Both the position numbers and the translations under genes were made by a program. The notes under the pieces were generated by a model, which was not told the origin of the DNA, ran no database searches, and saw only the letters and a program-made list of their open reading frames with translations. Positions 16,003 through 24,230 of a DNA stretch of 64,000 nt are shown one piece after another. The stretch's first letter is position 1. Each line of letters starts with the position of its first letter. The DNA comes from Streptomyces spinosisporus (GTDB lineage Bacteria; Actinomycetota; Actinomycetes; Streptomycetales; Streptomycetaceae), in contig NZ_JALDAX010000010.1 of NCBI RefSeq assembly GCF_022698145.1, positions 62,001 to 126,000 on the forward strand, written 5' to 3'.

Positions 16003-17181
16003 GTGTCGCTGCCACCCCTGGTCGAGCCGGCTGCCGAGCTCACCGTAGACGAGGTCCGCAGGTACTCCCGCCACCTGATCATCCCCGACGTGGGGATGGA
16101 CGGGCAGAAGCGGCTGAAGAACGCCAAGGTGCTCTGTGTGGGCGCCGGCGGCCTGGGCTCGCCGGCACTGATGTACCTGGCCGCCGCGGGCGTCGGCACC
16201 CTCGGCATCGTCGAGTTCGACGAGGTCGACGAATCGAACCTGCAGCGTCAGATCATCCACAGCCAGTCCGACATCGGCCGCTCCAAGGCCGAGTCCGCCC
16301 GTGACTCCGTCAAGGGCATCAACCCGTACGTGAACGTGATCCTTCACGAGGAGCGGCTCGAGGCCGACAACGTGATGGACATCTTCAGCCAGTACGACCT
16401 GATCGTCGACGGCACGGACAACTTCGCGACCCGCTACCTGGTCAACGACGCCTGCGTGCTGCTGAACAAGCCGTACGTGTGGGGCTCGATCTACCGCTTC
16501 GACGGCCAGGCCTCCGTCTTCTGGTCCGAGCACGGTCCCTGCTACCGCTGCCTGTACCCGGAGCCCCCGCCCCCGGGCATGGTCCCCTCCTGCGCCGAGG
16601 GCGGCGTCCTCGGCGTGCTGTGCGCGTCCATCGGCTCCATCCAGGTCAACGAGGCCATCAAGCTCCTCGCGGGCATCGGCGAGCCGCTGGTCGGCCGCCT
16701 GATGATCTACGACGCCCTGGAGATGCAGTACCGCCAGGTCAAGGTCCGCAAGGACCCCAACTGCGCGGTCTGCGGCGAGAACCCGACCGTCACCGAGCTC
16801 ATCGACTACGAGGCCTTCTGCGGCGTCGTCTCCGAGGAGGCCCAGGAGGCGGCCGCCGGCTCGACGATCACTCCCAAGCAGCTCAAGGAGTGGATCGACG
16901 ACGGCGAGAACATCGAGATCATCGACGTCCGTGAGATCAACGAGTACGAGATCGTCAACATCCCGGGCGCCAAGCTGATCCCGAAGAACGAGTTCCTGAT
17001 GGGCACCGCCCTGGAGAGCCTCCCGCAGGACAAGAAGATCGTCCTGCACTGCAAGACGGGTGTCCGCAGTGCGGAAGTCCTCGCGGTCCTGAAGTCCGCG
17101 GGCTTCTCCGACGCCGTGCACGTCGGCGGCGGCGTCATCGGCTGGGTCAACCAGATCGAGCCGCACAAGCCGGTCTACTAG
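16003..17181 (+). CDS. moeZ: Adenylyltransferase/sulfurtransferase MoeZ
   Basis: A 392-residue fusion of a ThiF/MoeB-type E1 domain (about 15-265) and a rhodanese domain (about 285-390). It adenylates the C-terminal glycine of small sulfur carriers and transfers sulfur to form thiocarboxylates for molybdopterin, thiamine or cysteine pathways. Visible features are GAGGLGSP (48-55), the zinc cysteines CYRC and CAVC, and the rhodanese persulfide Cys350 in LHCKTG. GTG start with GGAG upstream. It is followed by a strong terminator. Confidence 0.93.
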   Translation: MSLPPLVEPAAELTVDEVRRYSRHLIIPDVGMDGQKRLKNAKVLCVGAGGLGSPALMYLAAAGVGTLGIVEFDEVDESNLQRQIIHSQSDIGRSKAESARDSVKGINPYVNVILHEERLEADNVMDIFSQYDLIVDGTDNFATRYLVNDACVLLNKPYVWGSIYRFDGQASVFWSEHGPCYRCLYPEPPPPGMVPSCAEGGVLGVLCASIGSIQVNEAIKLLAGIGEPLVGRLMIYDALEMQYRQVKVRKDPNCAVCGENPTVTELIDYEAFCGVVSEEAQEAAAGSTITPKQLKEWIDDGENIEIIDVREINEYEIVNIPGAKLIPKNEFLMGTALESLPQDKKIVLHCKTGVRSAEVLAVLKSAGFSDAVHVGGGVIGWVNQIEPHKPVY

Positions 17182-17190
17182 GCGGCCACA

Positions 17191-17219
17191 GGGGCTCGGC
17201 ACCAAGGGTGCCGGGCCCC
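17191..17219 (+). terminator. Terminator after moeZ
   Basis: A 13-bp stem with one G-T pair (17191-17203 and 17207-17219), a 3-nt loop and a short T-run (TTTCC) after it. It sits between convergent genes and may also serve the minus-strand hydrolase gene that ends at 17256. Confidence 0.85.
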
Positions 17220-17255
17220 TTTCCGCTGCCCGGGCGCCGGAGCCCCCTGCCGCGA

Positions 17256-18815
17256 CTACGAGGCGCAGATCTTGCCGTCCTTCGGCACCGTCCCGTCCAG
17301 CAGATACGCGTTCACCGTCGAGTCGACGCAGTCGCTCCCGCTGCCGTACGCACCGTGTCCCTCGCCCTTCCAGGTGAGCTCCACGCCGACGCCCTTGCCC
17401 AGCTCGTCGGCCATCTTCCGGGCGCCCTCGTACGGCGTCGCAGGGTCGCCGGTGTTGCCCACCACGAGAATCGGCGCCGCTCCCGGTGCACTCACCTCCG
17501 GGGTGTCGAACTGCCCGGCCACCGGCCAGTCGTGGCACCAGCCGGCCGTGTCCCAGCCGAGGAAGTCGCCGAACACGGGCGAGATCTTCTCGAACGCCGA
17601 CAGCCTCTTCTTCGTCTCCTCGGCGGTCGGGCGCTCCTTGTCGTCCAGGCACGATATGACCCGTTGGGAGTGGGTCGTCGTGCCGTAGTGCCCCGAGGAG
17701 TCGCGTTCGTTGTAACCGTCGGCGAGTGCCAGCAGCTCGGAACCGTCGCCCTGTTCGGCCGCGTCGAGGGCGCTGGTCAGGGTCGGCCAGCCGGACTTGC
17801 TGTACAGCGGCAGGACGATGCCGGTGAGGGCGAGCGTCTGGGTCAGCTTCCGGCCGGACGAGGTGGGCAGCGGCTTCGAGTCGAGTCGCTCGACCAGGTC
17901 CGCGATCTTCTGGGAGCCCTGCTTCGGGTCCTGGCCGGTCGACTTGAGGTAGTCGTCCAGGGCGCGCTGGAAGCCCCTGGTCTGGTTCTCCGCGTGCCCC
18001 ACGGTGTCGGCGCTCGGGTCGACGACCGCGTCGAGGATCAGCCGTCCCACGTTCTTCGGGAACAAGTGGGCGTAGACACCGCCGAGTTCCGTGCCGTACG
18101 AGATGCCGAAGTAGTGCATCTTCCTGTCGCCGAGGACCTGGCGCATCAGGTCCATGTCGCGGGCGGTGTCCGTCGTCGACACATGCGCCAGCAGCTTTCC
18201 CGCGGCCTTCTCGCAGCCCTTGCCGAAGTCGGCGGCGTCCTGGAAGTACGCCTTCTCCTCCGCCGGGGTGTCCGGGGTGGCGTCCACGTCCTCGGCCGCC
18301 TGGATGTCCTTGTCGCTGCGGCAGCGCACACCCTCGCTGGCGGCGACTCCGCGCGGGTCCCAGCTCACCAGGTCGTACTGCTCGCGCAGTTTGGACACCA
18401 TGGAGGCGTACGACGGCATCGTGGAGACGCCCGAGCCGCCGGGGCCGCCGAAGTTGAACAGGAGCGAGCCGGTGCGCTTGTCGCCGTTGGCCTTGGCGCG
18501 GATGAGCGCGAGGCCGATGGTCTCGCCCTCGGGCTTCGACCAGTCCAGCGGTGCCTTGAGCGTCGCGCACTGCCAGTCGTTGCCCGGCGCGGGGGAGTCG
18601 GCGGTGGCCTTGCAGGCTTCCCAGGCGAGCTTCTGTCCGGTCAGTGAGGAGGGCAGCGCGGCCGTCGTGCCGGAGGAGCGGGACGGCGACGAGGCGGGCG
18701 CGCTCGTACGGTCACCGCCCTTGCCGTCGTCGTCGGAGGACGAACCGCTGCCGCAGCCGCCCACCAGGAGCGCGGCGGCGGCGCTCAGTGCCGTCCACCG
18801 TAGGAGTCGTGCCAT
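17256..18815 (-). CDS. Secreted alpha/beta-hydrolase lipoprotein, TAP-like peptidase
   Basis: A 519-residue protein of the Streptomyces tripeptidyl-aminopeptidase-like group. The signal peptide ends in lipobox LVGGC, followed by a Ser/Asp linker. Catalytic features are FNFGGPGGSG (oxyanion), GISYGTELGG with Ser239 and a C-terminal TAP domain with GEGHGAYG. Predicted to clip amino-terminal peptides outside the membrane. ATG at 18815 follows a GGGGGGAAAG ribosome site; an upstream in-frame ATG (18845) would add ten residues before the signal. It is a paralogue of the next gene upstream. Confidence 0.88.
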   Translation of the reverse strand: MARLLRWTALSAAAALLVGGCGSGSSSDDDGKGGDRTSAPASSPSRSSGTTAALPSSLTGQKLAWEACKATADSPAPGNDWQCATLKAPLDWSKPEGETIGLALIRAKANGDKRTGSLLFNFGGPGGSGVSTMPSYASMVSKLREQYDLVSWDPRGVAASEGVRCRSDKDIQAAEDVDATPDTPAEEKAYFQDAADFGKGCEKAAGKLLAHVSTTDTARDMDLMRQVLGDRKMHYFGISYGTELGGVYAHLFPKNVGRLILDAVVDPSADTVGHAENQTRGFQRALDDYLKSTGQDPKQGSQKIADLVERLDSKPLPTSSGRKLTQTLALTGIVLPLYSKSGWPTLTSALDAAEQGDGSELLALADGYNERDSSGHYGTTTHSQRVISCLDDKERPTAEETKKRLSAFEKISPVFGDFLGWDTAGWCHDWPVAGQFDTPEVSAPGAAPILVVGNTGDPATPYEGARKMADELGKGVGVELTWKGEGHGAYGSGSDCVDSTVNAYLLDGTVPKDGKICAS

Positions 18816-18952
18816 GTGCTTTCCCCCCTCACAGGCCCTCCGCATCGAGCGGCGGAAGGCGGTCAGGCCATAGTAGGCGGATCAAGCCGCACCTGCCGGA
18901 GCCTGTGGATAACGTTCTGACCTGCTGCTTTATTGGCGATCTGGCTCGGGTC

Positions 18953-20506
18953 TCAGGAACAGACGGTCCCTGCCTTCGGCACTCTCCCGTCGAGCAGATA
19001 GCCGTTCACCGCGGCCTGCACGCACTTGTTCTTGCTGTCGTACGAGCCGTGCCCCTGGCCCTTGTACGTCAGCTCGACACCGACGCCCCGGCCCAGCGAC
19101 TCCACCATCTTCCGCGCACCCTCGTACGGCGTGGCCGGGTCGCCGGTGTTGCCCACGACGAGGATCGGCGCGGAGCCCGGCGCGCTCACGTCGGGGTGGT
19201 CGCCGGCCCCCGCCACGGCCCAGTCGGTGCAGCTGACCATGCCCCAGGCCAGGAAGTCGCCGAACAGCGGTGAGGCGGACCGGAACTCGGGCAGTTTCTG
19301 CTGCACGAAGCCGGGGCTGTAGCGCGGCTTGTCGTCGGCGCAGTTGATGGCGATGTTGGCAGCGGAGATGTTGCTGTACTCGCCGTTCTCGCTGCGCCCG
19401 TTCAGCGAGTCGGACAGCGCCAGAAGCGTCCTGCCGTCGCCCTGGTAGGCCTGCTCCAGGCCCTCGGTGAGGTACTGCCAGAAGTCCTTCGAGTACAGCG
19501 CCTGCGCGATGCCGTTGGTCGCGGCGGTCTGTGTCAGCCGGCGGGGGAAGATACCGGCGATCGGCTTGCTGTCGAGGTCCTTGAGCAGGGTGGCGATGCG
19601 GTCCTTCACGTCCTGCGCGGTGTCGCCGATGGGGCAGTCCGTGGTCTTGGACGTGCAGTCCTCGGCGAAGTTGTCGAGCGCGAGCTGGAAGCCCTTGGCC
19701 TGTCCGAGCGAGCCCTGCTCGGCGTTCTGCGTCGGGTCGACGACCGCGTCGAAGACGGCGCGGCCCACCTTCTTCGGGAACAGGTGGGCGTAGACGCCGC
19801 CGAGTTCGGTGCCGTACGAGATGCCGAAGTAGTGCAGCTTGTCGTCGCCGAGGACCTGGCGCATCAGATCCATGTCACGGGCCGCGTCGGTGGTGCGCAC
19901 ATGCGGCAGCACCTTCTTGGAGTTCTTCTCGCAGGCCGCGTTGAAGTCCTTGGTGTTGTCCAGGTACTCGGTCCGCTCACGGGCGTCGTCCGGGGTCGCG
20001 TCCTGCTGGAAGTACGCGTCGAGCTCCTGGTCGCTCTCGCACTTCACGGGGGCGCTGCGGCCCACTCCGCGGGGGTCGAAGCTGACCAGGTCGTAACGCG
20101 TGCGCAGGGTGGCGTAGTCCTCGCCGAAGGAGGGCAGCGTGGTGACGCCCGAGCCGCCCGGCCCGCCGAAGTTGAAGACGAGCGAACCGATGCGCTTGTT
20201 CTGCGGGCCGCTCGTCCTGGCCCGGATCAGCGCGATGCCGATGGTGTCGCCCTTGGGCTTGTTCCAGTCGAGGGGCGCCTTCATGGTGGCGCACTGCCAG
20301 GTGCCGCCCTTCGGCAGCGGTGAGGGCGCGTTTCCGCCGCCCTGCGCGGCCGATGGCGCGGGGCAGTCCTTCCAGTCCAGCTTCTGGGCCGACAGATCCC
20401 CGGAGTCGTCGCTCCCGGAGTCGTCGCTGCAGCCCGCCATCAGGGAGGACAGGAGCACGACGGTGGCGGTCACGGCAGCGGCGCGCAGACGGGAAGGGTT
20501 CGGCAT
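18953..20506 (-). CDS. Secreted alpha/beta-hydrolase lipoprotein, TAP-like peptidase (paralogue)
   Basis: A 517-residue paralogue of the gene ending at 17256, colinear over its whole length and nearly identical at GISYGTELGGVYAHLFPK. It has a lipoprotein signal with LMAGC, an Asp/Ser-rich linker, nucleophile Ser230 and a C-terminal TAP-like segment with GQGHGSY. The 137-bp spacer to its twin is large enough for a separate promoter. Start chosen at the ATG giving a normal signal peptide; an in-frame ATG at 20548 is possible. Substrate preference cannot be told. Confidence 0.87.
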   Translation of the reverse strand: MPNPSRLRAAAVTATVVLLSSLMAGCSDDSGSDDSGDLSAQKLDWKDCPAPSAAQGGGNAPSPLPKGGTWQCATMKAPLDWNKPKGDTIGIALIRARTSGPQNKRIGSLVFNFGGPGGSGVTTLPSFGEDYATLRTRYDLVSFDPRGVGRSAPVKCESDQELDAYFQQDATPDDARERTEYLDNTKDFNAACEKNSKKVLPHVRTTDAARDMDLMRQVLGDDKLHYFGISYGTELGGVYAHLFPKKVGRAVFDAVVDPTQNAEQGSLGQAKGFQLALDNFAEDCTSKTTDCPIGDTAQDVKDRIATLLKDLDSKPIAGIFPRRLTQTAATNGIAQALYSKDFWQYLTEGLEQAYQGDGRTLLALSDSLNGRSENGEYSNISAANIAINCADDKPRYSPGFVQQKLPEFRSASPLFGDFLAWGMVSCTDWAVAGAGDHPDVSAPGSAPILVVGNTGDPATPYEGARKMVESLGRGVGVELTYKGQGHGSYDSKNKCVQAAVNGYLLDGRVPKAGTVCS

Positions 20507-20601
20507 GCCTCCATCCTGCGGCCGTGCGGGGCGGGATGCTCGGGACACGGGCCGTACGAGGTACGCGCGCGTACAGCCGCCGTACCAGAAAAGCCGTCGT
20601 A

Positions 20602-23400
20602 CTAGAGCGAGCCCTTGCGGGAGAGGTGGTTGAAGGCCAGCCAGCCCGGCAGCACCGGCAGCCAGAGCGTCAGCAGCCGGAACAGCAGGACGGCGGGCGC
20701 CGCGACCTCCTTGGGCAGGCCCACCGCGATCAGACCGACGGTCAGCGTCGCCTCCACCGCGCCCACGCCGCCCGGGGTCGGGGCCGCGGACCCGAGCGCG
20801 TTGCCGGCGAGGAAGACGACGGCGACGCTGGCGATGCTGAGCGTGGTCCCCTCACTGCCGAAGGCGCGGATCGAGGCGTCCAGGCACATTACGAAGCAGG
20901 CGGTCAGCAGCAGGGTGCCGCCGATGCCGCTGATGAGCTTCTGCGGCCGCTGCAGCACGTCCAGCATGCGCGGCACGACGCCGGCGAAAAGCGACCGCAC
21001 GCGCGTGACGACGAACTTGCGCAGGAACGGCACCGAGGTGACCACCAGGACGAGTACCGCCACGGTGAGCAGACCCGCGATGACCGTACGGGACGGCGAG
21101 AGCGACGGGGTCTTCTCGGTGCCCGTCAGATAGCCGAACGACAGCAGCATGAGGATGTGGCAGCCGAGCCCGAACAGCTGCGAGGCGCCGACGCTCGCCA
21201 CCGCGAGTCCCGGGCGCACACCGGAGCGCTGGAGGAAGCGCGTGTTGAGGGCGACGCCGCCCACCGCGGCCGGGGCGACGATCTTGACGAACGATCCGGC
21301 GACCTGCGCGGCCACGGCCCGCACGAACGGCACCCGCTCGGGCACGAACCCCAGCAGCGCCATGGCCGCGGCGAAGTAGCTGGCCGCCGAGAACGCCACG
21401 GCCGCAAGGACCCAGCCCCACTGCGCGTTCGAGATCAGGGGACCGAACTCGATGTGGGTGAGCTGCGTCAGCAGGAAGTACGCACCGAAGGCGCCCGCGA
21501 TGAAGCTGATCAGCGTGCGCGGCCGCACCCGTTCGAGACGGGCAGGCTCGACCGGCGCCTGCGGCCTGATCAGCAGCACCTGGTGGCGGATCTGGGTGAG
21601 CAGATCGTCCTCGCGCGCCTCGTCCAGGGCCTCGTCGATGGCCCGCTTCTCGGCGCGCTGCTCGGCCCGCTGCTCAGCCCGTACGGCCTTTTTGTCGGGC
21701 TTGTCGGATACGGAGGTGTCGTCGTCCGGCGCCTCGTCCAGCCGGGTCTGCTTGAGCTGCCGGGAGGCCTCCAGGACCGCCTCGCGCTCGCGCTGGGCGC
21801 GCTCGCGGGCCAGTCTGCGCAGGGTCGCGCGCGAGGTGCGGCTGAGCGCGATGGGCTGCAGCATCGGCAGGCAGTCGGCCACGGCGTCCGGGCCGAGCAC
21901 GCCCACCGCGGAGGCCACCGCGCGCTCGGCGCCCACCCGCAGGCCGAGCGTGACGAGGAGCTGCGAGATGTCCATGCGCAGCAGCAGATCGCCGGCCGCG
22001 ATCTCGCCGACGCGCAGATCGGTCAGGATCACCGTGCCGGAACGATCCACCAGGATCGCGTCGCCCACCAGCCTGCGGTGCGCGATGCGCCGCGACTGCA
22101 GGGCCCGGACCTGGTGCCAGGCGTCGTGCAGCAGCTCGTCGGTGATCTCGTCGTCCGCCAGGGTGTCCAGGGTGCGCCCGCCGGTGTGCTCGTAGATGAG
22201 CATCACGGCGTCGGGGCCGAGCTCCGAGGTCGCGATCAGCTTGGGGGCGTTGGCACCGGCCGCGATCGCCGCGTAGGCGAGCAGCGCCTCCTGCTCCAGC
22301 GCCTGACGCAGGGACTGCAGGCTGCTGCGTGTGGCGAAGCCGCGCAGCGTCAGATTGCGCCACGCGCGGTAGAAGAAGCCCTGCGCCTGCTGCTCCCGGT
22401 CGACCACCGTCACGTCCAGCGGCGGGCCGTCCTCCAGCGTGACGAAGTACCGCCGGCCGCGGTCGCCCGTCTCGGGCGTCTCCGTCACTTCCTCGCGCGC
22501 GGCGGTCACCGGCCGGAAGCCGACGTGCCGCAGGCCCGCCATCAGCGTGCGTCCCGTGGGACGGACGTTGGGCGAGCCGACCGCGTACAGCGTGCCGTAG
22601 GCCACGGTCCAGCCGATCAGCACCGTCAGGATGATCGAGAACGGCGTGGTGTAGCCGGTGACGAGCATCGAGAAGGCGTCGAGGAGCAGCACGATCCACA
22701 GCACCGCGCGCCAGCGCGGACGGCGGGACATGCCGACCGCCGTCATGTACGCGATGACCGGCGCGAGATAGCCGTGCACCGGGTCGGTCAGTGCGTGGAT
22801 GTCGCCCGGGGAGGGCTGGGTGAGCGCCTCCTGGATGGAGTCGGGGGCGGCCTTGGCGACCCAGAGGTCAGTGGCGAGCGTCACACCGTGGGCGAGGACC
22901 GCCGCGAGCACGCCGTCGGCGATGCGCAGCCCGTCGCGCTTGATCAGCCGCTCGATCGCGAAGGCGACCGGCACGAGCAGGATCGCGATGCTGGAGGCCA
23001 GGCCGGCGATCTTGATGAGCAGGTCGGGCGCCTGGCCGGTGCCCTTGTTGATGTCCTGTTCGAGCCCCGAGGTGGTGCCGTGCGCGAACGCGGCGATGGC
23101 GAGCAGGACGGCGACGGCCAGCACGCCCACCAGGAGGCGCATCAGATCGGACGGGCGGTGCACGCGCGCGGGGAGCAGCGGTTCGTCGCCCTCCACCTCG
23201 TCGATGTGGGCCTCGTCGAGGTACGGGTCCTCGCTCCTGGCCGCGCTCTTCGAGGCGGCCGGCCTGCCGTCCGGAGCGGTCTTGTCGCCGTCCGGGGCGG
23301 CGGCCTCGGCATCCGTGCCGGAGCCGGTGGGGCTGCCCGGGCGCGACGAAGCGTCAGAGGTGCTCTCCGCGTCCTCTGGGTGCGCACCCTGCTGCTTCAT
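20602..23400 (-). CDS. Flippase-like (LPG synthase TM region/UPF0104) protein with internal kinase-like domain
   Basis: A 932-residue integral membrane protein. A charged N-terminus (1-80) precedes about six membrane segments (about 85-290). A soluble middle (about 300-610) follows, then a Lys/Glu-rich linker and a C-terminal flippase-like domain with about eight membrane segments (about 630-930). The middle looks like an aminoglycoside-phosphotransferase/ABC1-type kinase fold, but the catalytic loop reads HRRLVGDAIL and the DFG position reads TDLRVG. The catalytic Asp and metal-binding Asn are replaced, so it is probably a pseudokinase. The family moves or makes lipids such as lysyl-phosphatidylglycerol; the substrate here is unknown. 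Confidence 0.82.
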   Translation of the reverse strand: MKQQGAHPEDAESTSDASSRPGSPTGSGTDAEAAAPDGDKTAPDGRPAASKSAARSEDPYLDEAHIDEVEGDEPLLPARVHRPSDLMRLLVGVLAVAVLLAIAAFAHGTTSGLEQDINKGTGQAPDLLIKIAGLASSIAILLVPVAFAIERLIKRDGLRIADGVLAAVLAHGVTLATDLWVAKAAPDSIQEALTQPSPGDIHALTDPVHGYLAPVIAYMTAVGMSRRPRWRAVLWIVLLLDAFSMLVTGYTTPFSIILTVLIGWTVAYGTLYAVGSPNVRPTGRTLMAGLRHVGFRPVTAAREEVTETPETGDRGRRYFVTLEDGPPLDVTVVDREQQAQGFFYRAWRNLTLRGFATRSSLQSLRQALEQEALLAYAAIAAGANAPKLIATSELGPDAVMLIYEHTGGRTLDTLADDEITDELLHDAWHQVRALQSRRIAHRRLVGDAILVDRSGTVILTDLRVGEIAAGDLLLRMDISQLLVTLGLRVGAERAVASAVGVLGPDAVADCLPMLQPIALSRTSRATLRRLARERAQREREAVLEASRQLKQTRLDEAPDDDTSVSDKPDKKAVRAEQRAEQRAEKRAIDEALDEAREDDLLTQIRHQVLLIRPQAPVEPARLERVRPRTLISFIAGAFGAYFLLTQLTHIEFGPLISNAQWGWVLAAVAFSAASYFAAAMALLGFVPERVPFVRAVAAQVAGSFVKIVAPAAVGGVALNTRFLQRSGVRPGLAVASVGASQLFGLGCHILMLLSFGYLTGTEKTPSLSPSRTVIAGLLTVAVLVLVVTSVPFLRKFVVTRVRSLFAGVVPRMLDVLQRPQKLISGIGGTLLLTACFVMCLDASIRAFGSEGTTLSIASVAVVFLAGNALGSAAPTPGGVGAVEATLTVGLIAVGLPKEVAAPAVLLFRLLTLWLPVLPGWLAFNHLSRKGSL

Positions 23401-23585
23401 CGTCTCTTCTTGATCTCGTATCACCGGTCACCGCCCGCATGATGGTGGCATGCCCCACCGACACGCGGGGGTATCAGGGTGCACGTGCGGGGCGCACAGT
23501 CTGCCCGAAGCGCCGTCCAGGGGCGAGGGTCACGGACGGTCACAGGCCCGTCGCACTGTCGGTGGCATGGGGCAGGATGAGCCGG

Positions 23586-23972
23586 ATGAGCGAGGAGAGC
23601 CTGCCGCACGACGACCCCCCGGAGCACCCCGACGCGCTGCCGGAGTACGCGGAGCGGGTCCTGGAGGTCGCCGAACTGATCCCGCCCGGGCGCGTGATGA
23701 CGTACGGGGACGTCGCCGAATGGCTGGAGGAGGGTGGCCCTCGTCAGGTCGGCCGGGTGATGGCCCTCTACGGCGGAGCCGTTCCGTGGTGGCGTGTCGT
23801 CCGCGCGGACGGCGTTCTGCTTCCGGGCCACGAACTGCGGGCCCTCGACCGCTACCGCGCCGAGGGCACCCCCCTCAAGGAGGCGAGCAGGGCCGCCGAG
23901 GGCCACCTGCCGCGCCTCGACATGAGACGGGCGCGGTGGGACGGCGGCGGACGCGCAGAGGGTCACACCTGA
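23586..23972 (+). CDS. MGMT-family alkyltransferase-like protein (ATL)
   Basis: A 128-residue protein with only the C-terminal DNA-binding half of O6-alkylguanine-DNA alkyltransferase. It keeps IPPGRVMTYGDVA and RQVGRVMA but has PWWRVVRADG where active enzymes have PCHRV, so the acceptor Cys is a Trp. Such ATL proteins bind alkylated guanine and recruit nucleotide excision repair instead of removing the alkyl group. The start is uncertain: ATG 23577 is nine bases upstream in the same frame. It lies before adnA, fitting a repair role. Confidence 0.85.
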   Translation: MSEESLPHDDPPEHPDALPEYAERVLEVAELIPPGRVMTYGDVAEWLEEGGPRQVGRVMALYGGAVPWWRVVRADGVLLPGHELRALDRYRAEGTPLKEASRAAEGHLPRLDMRRARWDGGGRAEGHT

Positions 23973-24230
23973 CAGCTTCCGCCATGGGACAGGTCCGCGT
24001 GTGACCCGTGATCCGTACGGGGGAACCGAGGCACGTTTGTGGCATGCCGTACGTTCGTGGGGCGAGGGGCCTGCGGGTCGCGAGTGCCGGGAGGGAAGAA
24101 GCGGAAGACCGACTTCCGTACGTCTCGTCGGCGTAGCGTCGGCTGCACCAGTCCCCCTCACCCCCTTGACCACCGTCCTCCACGCACTGTGGTCCGACAA
24201 CCAGCGCAACCACCAGGACCGGCGAACCAC

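Noticed and set aside
14272..18570. Very long open frame on the minus strand across the epimerase, spherulin-4 and moeZ genes
   Set aside because: It is antisense to well-supported genes, with composition (Arg/Gly/His/Ala-rich, no domain) typical of frames opened by extreme GC content. Only its upstream end coincides with a real gene in another frame.
20320..23442. Long plus-strand frame opposite the flippase-like gene
   Set aside because: Composition is Arg/His/Gln-rich without domains, and it is antisense to a clear membrane protein.
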